Source: Acidobacteriota bacterium
Lineage (GTDB): Bacteria; Acidobacteriota; Terriglobia; Acidiferrales; UBA7541
Direction: 5' to 3'
Assembly (NCBI GenBank): GCA_003224145.1
Contig: QHYN01000206.1
Span: forward strand, 1 to 47,903
DNA: 47,903 nt
Each line of letters starts with the position of its first letter. The stretch's first letter is position 1. Both the position numbers and the translations under genes were made by a program. A model generated the notes under the pieces. The model ran no database searches. It worked only from the letters and a program-made list of their open reading frames with translations, and was not told where the DNA came from. Shown one piece after another: positions 1 to 8,333 of the stretch.

Positions 1-609
1 GTTTCTCAGGGCCCAGTTGACTGCTTTCTTCACAAAATTTCTCTCATCGAACGCCTCCCGCTCGATCACCGGCAGCAATCTTTGAAATTGCGCATCCGTC
101 GCTCTTTTGTCGCGATAGGCCAGGTAGGCCCTCAGCGCAAATCCGGCGCGCTTTATGAACTCTTCTTCGCGCTGACTCCACTCTAGCGCTTTCTTCCAAG
201 CTGGGACGGCAAAGACAAATAGATGGCAACAAGTTCCATCACAGACATCCCAATTGTCAAAATCACGAACCCATGTCTCCATCTGAGCCGCGGTGACTCT
301 TTCGGGCAAATCGATCATCCCAGCCAGAATCCGGGCATCCTGCACGCCGGTGGCCCACAATTCCAAGGCCAGTTGGTGGTCTTTTCCGATCCTACGCGCC
401 AGGAGATCCATCTTTGGCTTCGCCACGCCGTACACAATCTTGGCGCGGATCCCGAATCGGGCCATGCCATCGATGTTTCGCTGCTCTCCCAAAGCCCGCA
501 ATTCGTTCAGAGCCCTGGCGCAACTCCATCCGCCCGTCCTTTTTCCCTGGACGAACTGGCGGTTAGAACGTGTTGTCCGAATCGAGAAGGATTGTGACCG
601 GACCTTCAT
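1..609 (-). CDS. AlkD-like DNA alkylation repair protein, cut off at window edge, probable N-terminal frameshift
   Basis: The minus-strand frame is open from the window edge to an ATG at 609 and reads as a HEAT-like-repeat DNA alkylation repair protein (AlkD / COG4912 type), a glycosylase family acting on alkylated bases. Family-like motifs seen: [33 protein letters not shown] (the Trp/Asp region holding catalytic residues in AlkD) and [12 protein letters not shown] at the edge; the C-terminus lies outside. The first ~28 codons do not look like the family. An ATG at 529, with an SD-like GGAC upstream, would give a typical start (MELRQ then ALNELRALG) if one G is removed from the GGG at 513-515, so a +1 indel is likely. 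If the 609 start is real, the gene overlaps the end of dtd by 47 bases. Family assignment is fairly sure; the start is not. Confidence 0.72.
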   Translation of the reverse strand, partial: MKVRSQSFSIRTTRSNRQFVQGKRTGGWSCARALNELRALGEQRNIDGMARFGIRAKIVYGVAKPKMDLLARRIGKDHQLALELWATGVQDARILAGMIDLPERVTAAQMETWVRDFDNWDVCDGTCCHLFVFAVPAWKKALEWSQREEEFIKRAGFALRAYLAYRDKRATDAQFQRLLPVIEREAFDERNFVKKAVNWALRN

Positions 610-1012
610 TGACCAGCTCCACCGACATCATGGCCTGAAAAATTCCCGTTGCAACGGTCACGCCCAGCTTGCGGAGGGCCTCGCAGAATTCCTCATAGAG
701 AGTCTTGGCGGGTTCCGGCGGGGCCGCGGTGATGAAGCTGGGCCGCCGCTGCCCGCGCGCGTCGCCGTACAGAGTGAACTGTGAGACGGCAAGCACGCTG
801 CCATTCACGTCCAGCAGCGAGCGATTCATCTTGCCCTGATCGTCCTCAAAAATACGCAGGTTCGCGCATCTCTCCGCCATCCGCGCAGCGACCGCCGAGG
901 TATCGCTGCGGCCGACACCGAGAAGAATCATTAACCCGGGACCGATCTCGCCGGTCACGCAGCCATCCACGGTCACTTTCGCGCGGCTGACTCTCTGGAC
1001 GACGGCGCGCAT
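563..1012 (-). CDS. dtd: D-aminoacyl-tRNA deacylase
   Basis: DTD removes D-amino acids wrongly attached to tRNA, a cytoplasmic proofreading step. The 149-residue length is normal for the family. Visible signatures: N-terminal [13 protein letters not shown], the SQFTLYGD motif near residue 78 and the C-terminal NEGPVT motif (Gly-cisPro type) near residue 136, both of which line the active site. The start is supported by the family N-terminus. It lies 9 bases downstream of mutM on the same strand, so the two are probably cotranscribed as a small quality-control pair, with the AlkD-like gene following. Confidence 0.96.
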   Translation of the reverse strand: MRAVVQRVSRAKVTVDGCVTGEIGPGLMILLGVGRSDTSAVAARMAERCANLRIFEDDQGKMNRSLLDVNGSVLAVSQFTLYGDARGQRRPSFITAAPPEPAKTLYEEFCEALRKLGVTVATGIFQAMMSVELVNEGPVTILLDSDNTF

Positions 1013-1021
1013 GCCCGTGGA

Positions 1022-1927
1022 TCAGTTGCCGCCCTGCTTCGCCTTCCGCGGGAACGGCAGGGCAAGGAATCCGCGCGGCGCGGCCTGGCACTTCGGACAA
1101 AAATAACTGCTTCGCCCGGCCACAATCCCGCGCCGGATGACGGTTTTGCACCGGTAGCAGCGTTTTCCTTCGCGGCCGTAGGCGCGATGGCGCCGCTGAT
1201 ATTCTCCCGGCTCGCCTTCGGCGTCAAGAAAATCGGAAATCGAAGAACCGCGCATCGCAATCGCTTGGCGCAAAATTTGCTGCAACATATTCCACAGCGC
1301 GGCGGTTTGGTCCCGCGTCAATTTCGCTCCCATCCGCGCCGGATGAATTTTCGCTCTCCACAGGCTTTCATCCGCGTAAATGTTGCCGACACCGCGCAGC
1401 ACGCTCTGGTCCAGGAGCAGCGCCTTAATGCGGGCGCGCCGCCCGCGGATACTGTGGACAAACTCTTCCTTGCTTACCTCGAGCGGGTCGGCGCCAAATC
1501 CTATCAATTCCTGGGCCAGCGGCTCTTCCGTCAGATAGGCGATGCGTCCGAAGCGCCGCGCGTCGATGTAGCGCAGTTCGCGGCCGTCATCCAGCAACAG
1601 GCAAACATGGGTGTGCTTTGCGCATGGTTTTTCCGCGGGGCTCGGCGCTATCTGCCCGGTCATCCCCAGATGCACGAGCAGGGATGCCGTGCTCGCGCCC
1701 TCGCCCCCGCGCACACCGTTGCCTCGTGCATCCGCGGAGAGCCGCAACAGCATGAATTTTCCATAGCGCTCGACAGCCTCGATCCGGCGGCCCGGCAAAT
1801 GCTGCTCGAGCGCCACGGGATCGTCGATGAAATCCGTTTTGCCAAGCGAGACTGAGAGGATGCGCCGTCCGAGGATCGCCTGCCGCAATCCGCGCGCTAC
1901 CGTTTCGACTTCGGGAAGTTCCGGCAT
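1022..1927 (-). CDS. mutM: Formamidopyrimidine-DNA glycosylase (Fpg/MutM)
   Basis: Bifunctional glycosylase/AP-lyase that removes 8-oxoguanine and other oxidised purines. Translation from the ATG at 1927 gives MPELPEVE, with the catalytic Pro2 and Glu3 in place. An in-frame ATG at 2008 would add 27 residues and bury Pro2, so it is rejected. Further signatures: GKFMLLRL with the conserved lysine near residue 57, GMTGQI, DARRFGRI, the helix-two-turn-helix LRGVGNIYADE, and a C-terminal zinc finger with CYRC and CPKC pairs. At 301 residues it is ~30 longer than E. coli Fpg; part of the excess is a Gly/Ala-rich loop after residue 60. It is the first gene of a mutM-dtd pair and is transcribed away from the esterase at 2055. 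Confidence 0.96.
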   Translation of the reverse strand: MPELPEVETVARGLRQAILGRRILSVSLGKTDFIDDPVALEQHLPGRRIEAVERYGKFMLLRLSADARGNGVRGGEGASTASLLVHLGMTGQIAPSPAEKPCAKHTHVCLLLDDGRELRYIDARRFGRIAYLTEEPLAQELIGFGADPLEVSKEEFVHSIRGRRARIKALLLDQSVLRGVGNIYADESLWRAKIHPARMGAKLTRDQTAALWNMLQQILRQAIAMRGSSISDFLDAEGEPGEYQRRHRAYGREGKRCYRCKTVIRRGIVAGRSSYFCPKCQAAPRGFLALPFPRKAKQGGN

Positions 1928-2054
1928 AAGAGTGGCGACCCTCAAAAATAGCACAGAGCACCGCTCCGCGTGAGGATCGGCGGCCTCCCGGCTCGCGACT
2001 GTCCGCACCTCTTCTTCCTAACTCGTGTTACAGTTTCGCATTCGGAGGTGTCTT

Positions 2055-2918
2055 GTGTTCATTCGCCGCAGGAGTTTGATACTGGCGATTGCGTTTGCCG
2101 TCGCTGCCGCATTGCTGACCGTAGCACCCGTGCGAGCTAAGAGAATCGAAACCGGATTTCTCGACCGCACCGTGACCGTGGCGAGCGTGCAATACAAATA
2201 TCAGGTTTTTGTTCCGGACAATTGGACACTCAAGAAAAAATGGCCCGTGATCCTCTTTCTTCATGGCGCCGGGGAACGCGGAGACGACGGCCTGATCCAA
2301 ACCGAGGTTGGCATCAGCACAGCGATCCGCAGAGACCGGAGCCGGGTTCCGGCCATCGTCGTTATGCCGCAGTGCCGCAAAGACGTCTGGTGGACGGATT
2401 CCGCCATGGGAGACGTCGCCATGGCCGCTCTGGAGCAGGTGCAGAAGGAGTTTCACGGCGATTCCCATCGAATTTATTTGACTGGGCTTTCCATGGGCGG
2501 TTACGGGACCTGGTATCTTGCCGGAAAATATCCGGGAAAATTCGCGGCTATCGCTCCCATCTGCGGGGGGATCCTGATGCCCGACAAGGCCCGCGCACAA
2601 TCTCCCGACGACCAATCGCCTTACCTCGAGGCCGCTAAGAGAATCGGCAAGACACCTGTTTGGATTTTTCACGGTGGCGACGACCCAGTCGTCCCGGCCT
2701 CAGAATCTCGCCGCATGGCCGAAGCCATGAAGACCGTGATCGGCCAGGATGCCGTGCACGCGCACCCCCAGGCAACAATCGCAGACCTCGCCGAAGTTAT
2801 CTACACAGAATATCCCGGAGTCGGCCACAATTCCTGGAACAATGCGTATGCGGAGCCTGACGTATTCAGTTGGCTGCTTGGAAAATTCCTACTAAAGAAG
2901 GGGGACATGCTCCTCTAG
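2055..2918 (+). CDS. Secreted alpha/beta-hydrolase esterase (PHB-depolymerase / feruloyl-esterase-like)
   Basis: Predicted exported serine hydrolase. An N-terminal signal peptide (Arg-rich start, hydrophobic LAIAFAVAAALL, processing near VRA) precedes an alpha/beta-hydrolase fold: LFLHGAGERGDDG (oxyanion-hole region), the nucleophile elbow GLSMGGYG, an acid within WIFHGGDDPVVP and a late His in GVGHNSWN, which together make a plausible Ser-Asp-His triad. The start is the GTG at 2055 because GGAGG at 2044-2048 lies six bases upstream; a GTG at 2025 in the same frame has no such site. The family acts on polyesters or feruloylated sugars, so the substrate is not known. It converges on the cyclase gene at 3067. 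Confidence 0.86.
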   Translation: MFIRRRSLILAIAFAVAAALLTVAPVRAKRIETGFLDRTVTVASVQYKYQVFVPDNWTLKKKWPVILFLHGAGERGDDGLIQTEVGISTAIRRDRSRVPAIVVMPQCRKDVWWTDSAMGDVAMAALEQVQKEFHGDSHRIYLTGLSMGGYGTWYLAGKYPGKFAAIAPICGGILMPDKARAQSPDDQSPYLEAAKRIGKTPVWIFHGGDDPVVPASESRRMAEAMKTVIGQDAVHAHPQATIADLAEVIYTEYPGVGHNSWNNAYAEPDVFSWLLGKFLLKKGDMLL

Positions 2919-3066
2919 ATCGCACCCTCGTCATTGTCCCCGGACCTTTTCCTACGGTACCGAGGTGTTTACTTCAAGATGTGTTTGGTTTCACAGAACC
3001 CAGCGCATCCCGCAGCATACTTCAGATGAAAGAACGGCCCAAAATGTTTGAAGGAATTCTCGTGGC

Positions 3067-3867
3067 CTAAGGCAACAGGGCAAAGACCCGCACCGGCCCG
3101 CCCGAGCCACCTTCGAGCTTGATTGGCGCCACCACCAGGAATGCTCCCGTTTGCGGCAATGCACTTAGGTCCGCGAGGTTTTCAAGGTGATACAGTCCCG
3201 CGCCCAGCGCCAGGTGATGCACCGCAAAATCTCCCGATGCGCCGCAATCGATACTCATCGTATCGCAACCCAGGCCGCTGACCTTCCGTTCGATCAGCAG
3301 TTTTGCAGCCTCCAGAGAAAATCCAGGAAAGTGCATCTTCCCCTGCGCGTCCTGATTTCGGTACTTCTGCGCATCCGGCCACCGCGAAGCCCAGCCAGTC
3401 CGCAACAGCACGATCGCTCCTTCCGGTATCCGCCCGTGCCGCTTCTCCCATTCCTCAACGCGCGCTGCGGGAAGCTGGTAGTCCGCATCTTTCGCGCCCT
3501 CGGCTCGCGCATCGATCACCACTGCGGGTCCAAAGAGCTGCTCCACGGGAATCTGATCGACGGTTGTTTTTCCCGGCGGGAAGTGCGCCGGGGCATCCAG
3601 ATGCGTCCCGTAGTGTTCCAGCATCCAGAAGCTCCGCGTGAAATACCCATTCTTGTCGATCGTAGCGTTGACTTTCGCTTCGAACCACTTTTCGTCGCCC
3701 GGCCAAGGTACCAACTTGTCGTTAATCGCGTAGCCCAAATCGAGTACCTGTGTTCTCCCGGATGGAATATCGTCAAGCATGGAATCCCGCCGCGCATTTT
3801 GCGGGAAAAAAGCCAGCATGGCAACTGCACACGTTGCGAAAAAACCGGAACGGCCCATCGTAGCCAT
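3067..3867 (-). CDS. Cyclase family protein (kynurenine-formamidase-like metal hydrolase)
   Basis: The family signature HxGTHxDxPxH is present as HYGTHLDAPAHF near residue 85; in relatives such as KynB it binds zinc or manganese for amide or ester hydrolysis. Also visible: DLGYAINDKLVPWPGD at the start of the domain, LLRTGW and GCDTMSIDCGASGDFAVHHLAL in the C-terminal half. At 266 residues it is slightly longer than KynB because of an N-terminal hydrophobic stretch (FFATCAVAMLAFF) that may be a signal peptide. No kyn genes are nearby, so a tryptophan-degradation role is not supported and the substrate is unknown. It is a single gene, with 89 gene-free bases before the EVE gene upstream. Confidence 0.88.
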   Translation of the reverse strand: MATMGRSGFFATCAVAMLAFFPQNARRDSMLDDIPSGRTQVLDLGYAINDKLVPWPGDEKWFEAKVNATIDKNGYFTRSFWMLEHYGTHLDAPAHFPPGKTTVDQIPVEQLFGPAVVIDARAEGAKDADYQLPAARVEEWEKRHGRIPEGAIVLLRTGWASRWPDAQKYRNQDAQGKMHFPGFSLEAAKLLIERKVSGLGCDTMSIDCGASGDFAVHHLALGAGLYHLENLADLSALPQTGAFLVVAPIKLEGGSGGPVRVFALLP

Positions 3868-3956
3868 TTGTCACCCCGAATTCTGCTGCGGAAGATGATT
3901 CTTTCCCACCCTCACCGTCACTTTCGAATCCACGTCGAAGGGAGAAGCGTCGTGCG

Positions 3957-4415
3957 TCAGGGCAGTGGTATTCCGGGCGTGGCGACGATCCCGGCCATGC
4001 GTAGGATTTCCTGGTACTCCACATCGCTGATCGAAGAAATGAGCACTCTCACGTTCTTCAGCAGCTTCATTTTTCTCAGCGCCGGATTCGCGCGCAATTC
4101 CGCCAGTGTCACATGCCGGGGAAGTTTCTCGAATGCGCGCAGATCTGCGACCAGGTTTTTCCCTTTGTGGTTGTGCGGGTCGGGGTAGGGATCGCGGGTG
4201 ATCTCCGCGATGGAATAGAGTGCGCGCTCTGGCGCTGAGTGATAACACAGTACTCGGTCACCTCTGCGCGCCTGCTTCAACGCGCGGATCGCATCCGGTT
4301 TTGCTGCTGCTCCATCCCACATCTCCTTGCCTTTTACGAAGAGGGTGTCCCAGTGATAGTGGTGAGGGTCCGCGCTGAAAATCCAGTAGTGTCGTTGGAC
4401 AGTCGGTGTAGCCAT
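3957..4415 (-). CDS. EVE domain-containing protein
   Basis: EVE domains are PUA-like folds thought to bind modified bases in nucleic acids. The protein starts RHYWIFSADPHHYHWDTLF, continues with ARRGDRVLCYHS (the family GD-x-V-x-x-Y-H-S element) and ends IVATPGIPLP. At 152 residues it is a stand-alone EVE protein, the usual length. Nothing around it (cyclase, Rieske) suggests a restriction or defence island, so it is probably a housekeeping nucleic-acid-binding protein. The ATG at 4415 gives the expected N-terminus. A weak -10-like TATAGT lies about 29 bases upstream on the minus strand. Confidence 0.9.
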   Translation of the reverse strand: MATPTVQRHYWIFSADPHHYHWDTLFVKGKEMWDGAAAKPDAIRALKQARRGDRVLCYHSAPERALYSIAEITRDPYPDPHNHKGKNLVADLRAFEKLPRHVTLAELRANPALRKMKLLKNVRVLISSISDVEYQEILRMAGIVATPGIPLP

Positions 4416-4577
4416 CGAGGCTTGGAGTCGGCAGAACTATACACGGTGGTAACCAAAAAGCGAAACAAAATATGAGGGTTAGGTGCGCTACATTCTCAAC
4501 CGGAAGTTGGTAGAGAGGTGGCCATATTTGGTCACGATCTAATTATCTGCTGTATTTTCTATGAGATACAGAGTCAA
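4416..4577. other. AT-richer gap with a 6-bp inverted repeat
   Basis: Gene-free stretch between the EVE and Rieske genes, more AT-rich than its surroundings. It holds the perfect arms CTGTAT (4550-4555) and ATACAG (4566-4571), and an imperfect one around GTGGCCA/TGGTCAC near 4517-4534. Neither is followed by a T-run, so no intrinsic terminator can be called. Confidence 0.4.
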
Positions 4578-4883
4578 CTACCCAGCGTCTACGAAGATGT
4601 CTTCGCCCCGGACCTCGACTGCATAGCAATCCACCCCCACCGCCGGGTTCTGCTTCACTTTCCCTGTAGTCGCGTCATATTGCCAGCCGTGCCAAGGACA
4701 GGTAACGATATCCCCCTCCAAAACCCCTTGCCCGAGCGGCCCACCCCGGTGCAGGCAGGTATTGTTGATGGCATAGAACTTGCCCCCGAGATTGGCCAAC
4801 GCGACGGCCTTGCCTTCCACATGAAACTCCCGGATCGTTCCCGGCGTGATCTCATTGATCTTTGCAGTTCTCGCAAACGCCAT
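4578..4883 (-). CDS. Rieske [2Fe-2S] ferredoxin
   Basis: A small soluble Rieske protein of 101 residues. Cluster ligands are in a C-x-H-x16-C-x2-H arrangement: CLHRGGPLG near residue 43 and CPWHGW near residue 62. The length and sequence are those of stand-alone ferredoxins that feed dioxygenases or nitrite-reductase-like enzymes, not of the bc1 Rieske subunit (no membrane anchor). It lies 43 bases downstream of nuoB on the same strand and is probably cotranscribed from the promoter at 5527-5555. No oxygenase gene is adjacent, so its redox partner is unknown. Confidence 0.93.
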   Translation of the reverse strand: MAFARTAKINEITPGTIREFHVEGKAVALANLGGKFYAINNTCLHRGGPLGQGVLEGDIVTCPWHGWQYDATTGKVKQNPAVGVDCYAVEVRGEDIFVDAG

Positions 4884-4926
4884 CTCTTCTTCGCTCCCCC
4901 TTTTTTATTTTCTGACTCCCTTTCCT

Positions 4927-5487
4927 TCACCTTGGCTCTGGCGTCTGCGCCACCATCACACCCTTCTTGAAACCTTCCACCATACCTGACCGCAAGCGCA
5001 CTTCGGTGGGCCGTTTTGCCAGCGTCATTTGGTCAATCTTGTCCTGCAATTTGAGCAATCCGAAGAAGAGCCCCTCTGGCCGCGGCGGGCAGCCCACAAT
5101 GTACACATCCACGGGAACGATGCGGTCCACCCCTTGCAAGACGGAGTAAACATTAAACGGCCCGCCCACGCTCGAGCACGCCCCCATCGACATGCACCAC
5201 TTTGGGTCTGGCATTTGGGCCCACACGCGCTGGATTACCGGCGCCATCTTCAGCGTTACGGTCCCAGATACGATCATCAAGTCCGCCTGCCGCGGCGATG
5301 GCCGGAACACTTCGGCGCCAAACCGCGCCATGTCAAACCGTGAAGTGGTGGATGCGATCATCTCAATCGCGCAGCATGCCAGTCCGAACGTCAGCGGCCA
5401 GAGAGCGCTCTTCCGCGCCCAATTGAACACGTAGTCCACCGACGTAATCATGAAATTCTTTTCGAAGCGCTGATCCAGCACGCCCAT
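4927..5487 (-). CDS. nuoB: NADH-quinone oxidoreductase subunit B (complex I, N2 cluster subunit)
   Basis: NuoB carries cluster N2, the last 4Fe-4S centre before quinone in respiratory complex I. All four ligands are visible: the adjacent pair in GLACCAIEM, one Cys in [11 protein letters not shown] and one in [10 protein letters not shown]. The 186-residue length is normal. No other nuo gene lies in the window: it is flanked by a Rieske ferredoxin and a broken SDR gene, so this is an orphan nuoB outside a nuoA-N operon. It may supply the only NuoB or be a second copy; the window cannot tell. A strong sigma70-type promoter lies 40 bases upstream. Confidence 0.96.
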   Translation of the reverse strand: MGVLDQRFEKNFMITSVDYVFNWARKSALWPLTFGLACCAIEMIASTTSRFDMARFGAEVFRPSPRQADLMIVSGTVTLKMAPVIQRVWAQMPDPKWCMSMGACSSVGGPFNVYSVLQGVDRIVPVDVYIVGCPPRPEGLFFGLLKLQDKIDQMTLAKRPTEVRLRSGMVEGFKKGVMVAQTPEPR

Positions 5488-5526
5488 GTGAAGTTACCCC
5501 AGCCTCAAGGTTCTCTACCTCCGCGC

Positions 5527-5555
5527 AGTATATATCCTGCGCGAAACTCCGTCAA
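5527..5555 (-). promoter_or_regulatory. Sigma70-type promoter for nuoB, -10 inside an inverted repeat
   Basis: On the minus strand TTGACG (5550-5555) and TATACT (5527-5532) are separated by exactly 17 bases. The -10 box sits inside a perfect 7-bp inverted repeat, CGCGCAG (5522-5528) / CTGCGCG (5537-5543), which could be an operator. Expected transcription start is near 5520, about 33 bases before the nuoB ATG. Confidence 0.7.
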
Positions 5556-6448
5556 AATACATCGCGCCCTCTGACCCTAAGAGCAGCGCTCAATGGCGCG
5601 ATTCTCTCAGCCGGGATTCTCTCCCTGCCAGCTTCTGATCTTCGAGCTTCCGCGCGAGCGATTTCCAGTACGTTGCAGGCCGCAAACGTTGGAGAAAGTC
5701 GATCTGGTAGGCATCCATTCCGATTAGAATGCGCGGCGCCTGGCGTTCCACGCCGCGCAAAATCTTTGGCCGCAGCCGTTTCCGGAGGCGTGCGCGCCAG
5801 CCGTTCGAATCGCGCGATATTTGCTTCGCGCTTCGGCGCCGGCGTCCCTGCCCCCAGCCGCGAATGCCGCGCGATCGGTGTGCGAATGCCTCCTGGATGA
5901 ACGCAGGAAACAAAAACATTACTTCCTTCCAGTTCGTGCCGCAGCGCTTCCGTGAATCCCCGCACCGCAAACTTGCTCGCCGCATAGGGTATCTGTCCTG
6001 CTGGAGCGATCAGTCCGAATACGCTCGAAATATTCACAATTTGCGCGCACTTCTCGCCCTTCAGTAGGGGCAGGAAATACTTCACTCCATACACCGTTCC
6101 CCAGAAATTGATGTTCATCAGCCAGCGAAAATCATCCAAAGAAATCTCTTCAAAATCTCCGTGCAAGGAAACTCCAGCATTATTGATCAGCAAAGTCACG
6201 CGTCTGTGCCGTTCCTTCACTTCGTCCGCGAAGGATTTCACACTTTCTTCCTTCGCGACGTCCACAACATGGGTCGTGATCATCGCACTCTTTTTTCCCA
6301 GAGTCTCCGTCGTTTGCCCAAGTCGCGCTTCGTCAATATCAGCCAGTGCCAGCGCCGAACCCGCAGCCGCCAATTGCTGTGCCAGTGCCCGGCCGATGCC
6401 CGACCCGGCTCCCGTCACCACTGCCACTCCGCCGCTCAGAAATGACAT
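5552..6448 (-). pseudogene. Short-chain dehydrogenase/reductase, C-terminus frameshifted
   Basis: Classical NAD(P)-dependent SDR with TGAGSGIG (cofactor binding, residue ~12), LLINNAG, a catalytic Ser in NISSVFG and YAASK. The start is the ATG at 6448, with GAGG upstream; an in-frame ATG at 6526 only adds non-homologous sequence. After ETAAAK the reading frame turns into unrelated Arg/Ala-rich sequence and runs to 5552. The expected SDR tail (KILRGVERQAPRILIG, then DLLQRL-like text) is present in another frame and ends at a stop at 5590. One surplus base at about 5764-5768 explains it; the restored protein would be ~285 residues. The restored end also clears the nuoB promoter, whereas the frameshifted end overlaps it. 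Substrate unknown. Confidence 0.82.
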
Positions 6449-6542
6449 TAATAAACCTCGCCTTGACGATCCATGACCGCCTGAGTTCAGTTTTACCGGC
6501 CACCAGAATGGGAGAATCGCGCACACACGCCTGCGAGAGGCT

Positions 6543-7469
6543 TCACAGTGATTCGATCTTCACTTGATTGCCCCCTGCGCGTTTCGCGCAGTAAAGAGCC
6601 TGGTCCGCACGCCGCACCAGCATCGAAAAGTCGGGAGGTTCTTTCCCTTGGAACCCGGAAATCCCAAAACTCGCCGTAACTACAGTCCCGCTGCCAAACA
6701 AAAACTTTTCGGAAGCAAGGTGTTTGCGGAAGCGGTCAACTGCCAGGTGGATGTTTTTCCCATCCACATGCGTCATGACCAGCAAAAACTCATCCCCACC
6801 CATCCGGCCACTGATGTCAGATGCACGCGTGTTTTTCTTTAGAATTTCCGCGAATTTCTTCAAAACCAGATCACCTGCCTCATGACCGTAGCTGTCGTTG
6901 ATCTTCTTAAAGCCATCCAGATCAACATGTACAACCCAGAAAGGAAATCCGTGACGCGCCGCGCCACGTAGTTGCCGCTCCGCCCATTCCTCGATTGCCC
7001 GGCGGTTCGGCAAGCCCGTGAGCGGATCGGTGTTCGCCATCTCCATGAGTAGTTTGTTCTTCGCGTCGATTTCATGATGTAAGCCGATGATTCGTCGTCC
7101 CACCCCTATCCGGGCCCGCAGTTCATTTGAGTCGAAGGGTTTTGTGAGGTAATCATCCGCGCCGGCGGACAATCCTTCCACGACGCTGTCCTTTTCGGTG
7201 ATGCTCGTGACCAAAATGATGTAGGTGTACGAGCTATGCGCATCGGTCCGGATTCGTTCGCACAGTTCGGGACCGGATAGATCAGGCAGCATCCAGTCGG
7301 TGATGACCAGCTCAGGCTTGTGCTTGCTGAAGAGTCTCAGCGCTTCCTCCCCGTTTTTCGCAAACAGGAGGGGATACGGTTCGGAGGAAAGCGCATGCTC
7401 TAGTAGTTTTCGGGAAACGGGTGAATCATCCACCACGAGAACCCGCAATTGGGGCGCGGCATCAGTCAT
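6543..7469 (-). CDS. REC-GGDEF response regulator, diguanylate cyclase (PleD-like)
   Basis: Receiver domain at residues ~8-125: acidic pair in VLVVDDSPVSRK, phospho-acceptor Asp in VITDWMLPD, conserved Lys in YLTKPFD. GGDEF domain at ~140-305, with the intact catalytic motif GRMGGDEF and the inhibitory-site motif RASD exactly five residues before it. It is therefore predicted to make cyclic di-GMP when phosphorylated and to be product-inhibited. The ATG at 7469 opens directly into the receiver domain; longer in-frame starts (up to 7964) add only Arg/Ser-rich sequence antisense to the neighbouring methyltransferase. No histidine kinase is adjacent. An 8-bp inverted repeat lies just upstream (7482-7517). 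Confidence 0.93.
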   Translation of the reverse strand: MTDAAPQLRVLVVDDSPVSRKLLEHALSSEPYPLLFAKNGEEALRLFSKHKPELVITDWMLPDLSGPELCERIRTDAHSSYTYIILVTSITEKDSVVEGLSAGADDYLTKPFDSNELRARIGVGRRIIGLHHEIDAKNKLLMEMANTDPLTGLPNRRAIEEWAERQLRGAARHGFPFWVVHVDLDGFKKINDSYGHEAGDLVLKKFAEILKKNTRASDISGRMGGDEFLLVMTHVDGKNIHLAVDRFRKHLASEKFLFGSGTVVTASFGISGFQGKEPPDFSMLVRRADQALYCAKRAGGNQVKIESL

Positions 7470-7481
7470 GCATATCTCACA

Positions 7482-7517
7482 AACGAAAGTTTTCCCGTGT
7501 GGTAAGTCTCTTTCGTT
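7482..7517. promoter_or_regulatory. Perfect 8-bp inverted repeat upstream of the diguanylate cyclase gene
   Basis: AACGAAAG (7482-7489) and CTTTCGTT (7510-7517) are perfect inverse copies separated by 20 bases, starting 13 bases upstream of the ATG at 7469. The 28-base centre spacing is near three helical turns, as expected for a dimeric repressor site. No T-run follows, so a terminator is unlikely. Function is inferred. Confidence 0.45.
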
Positions 7518-7614
7518 CAGTGGGAGAGGGAAACCTTCGTCCATTGTAGCAGCCGTCAAGCGGAGAAGACCTGAACCCCTGGATTGTGGGTTCGGAAAAG
7601 GCAACCTGGACTTC

Positions 7615-8229
7615 TTACTTGGTTCCGCAAACGAGCAATGCTCCTTCGGCCTTGAATGCGCGCAGATGTTCAACGTCGCGGAACCACCGGCCCGTATAAA
7701 CTTCCGGCGATGGCGAAAGATCAACAATGCGTTCGCGCGTGACGTTCTGGAAGCCAGCGGCGCAAAGGTGTTCCGCCCATTCTTGCGCAGAAAGCAGGTG
7801 CGTTTCCACCGCCAGCAAATCGCCCCACTGGTGACAATGCTCATTGTCCCGATAGTAGTTGATGAGGATCCACGCCGACCCGCCTTCTTGCAGAACGCGA
7901 AAAATGTCTCGGATGCCTGCGGCTGGGTCCGGCCAGTAGTACGACGATTCAACAGAAATGGCATGGGAGAAAAAATTTGGTTGCCAGGGAATTTCCGCCA
8001 CTTCTCCCGTCACGAACATCAAATTTTCGAAATCCACGCTGGCACGCCGCGCGTGACGGATCATCTCGTCGGAAATGTCCATCCCCACCACGCGGCCCTG
8101 GGGCACCAGTTTCGCCAGCCGCCTCGACAACCACCCCGCCCCGCAGCCGACGTCGAGCACGTTGTCCGTCGCGCCCAGCCTCATCTTTTCTAGCACCGGC
8201 AGCGTGATCGGCAGGTGATCTTGCTCCAT
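7615..8229 (-). CDS. Class I SAM-dependent methyltransferase, N-terminus probably frameshifted
   Basis: Methyltransferase_11/25-type protein with the SAM-binding motif VLDVGCGAGWLSRR near residue 24 and an acidic residue in VVGMDIS. Substrate unknown. From the ATG at 8229 the product is 204 residues, starting MEQDHLPITLP. Relatives begin ~25 residues earlier. That missing part is present upstream in another frame: a GTG at 8309 opens a peptide containing EFNRWAEAGRGE. The two frames are separated by a tandem 5-bp duplication, TCGCC-TCGCC at 8234-8243; removing one copy gives a continuous 229-residue protein. It is last in a minus-strand run from thiC and may be cotranscribed with the immunity-like gene. 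Confidence 0.78.
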   Translation of the reverse strand: MEQDHLPITLPVLEKMRLGATDNVLDVGCGAGWLSRRLAKLVPQGRVVGMDISDEMIRHARRASVDFENLMFVTGEVAEIPWQPNFFSHAISVESSYYWPDPAAGIRDIFRVLQEGGSAWILINYYRDNEHCHQWGDLLAVETHLLSAQEWAEHLCAAGFQNVTRERIVDLSPSPEVYTGRWFRDVEHLRAFKAEGALLVCGTK

Positions 8230-8333
8230 GCCCTCGCCTCGCCGCGCCCCGCCTCCGCCCACCGGTTGAACTCCTTTTGTAGCGCCTGGTCGGATTGCGG
8301 TTTCGTCACTCGTGCTTCCGGGGAATCCGCCAA

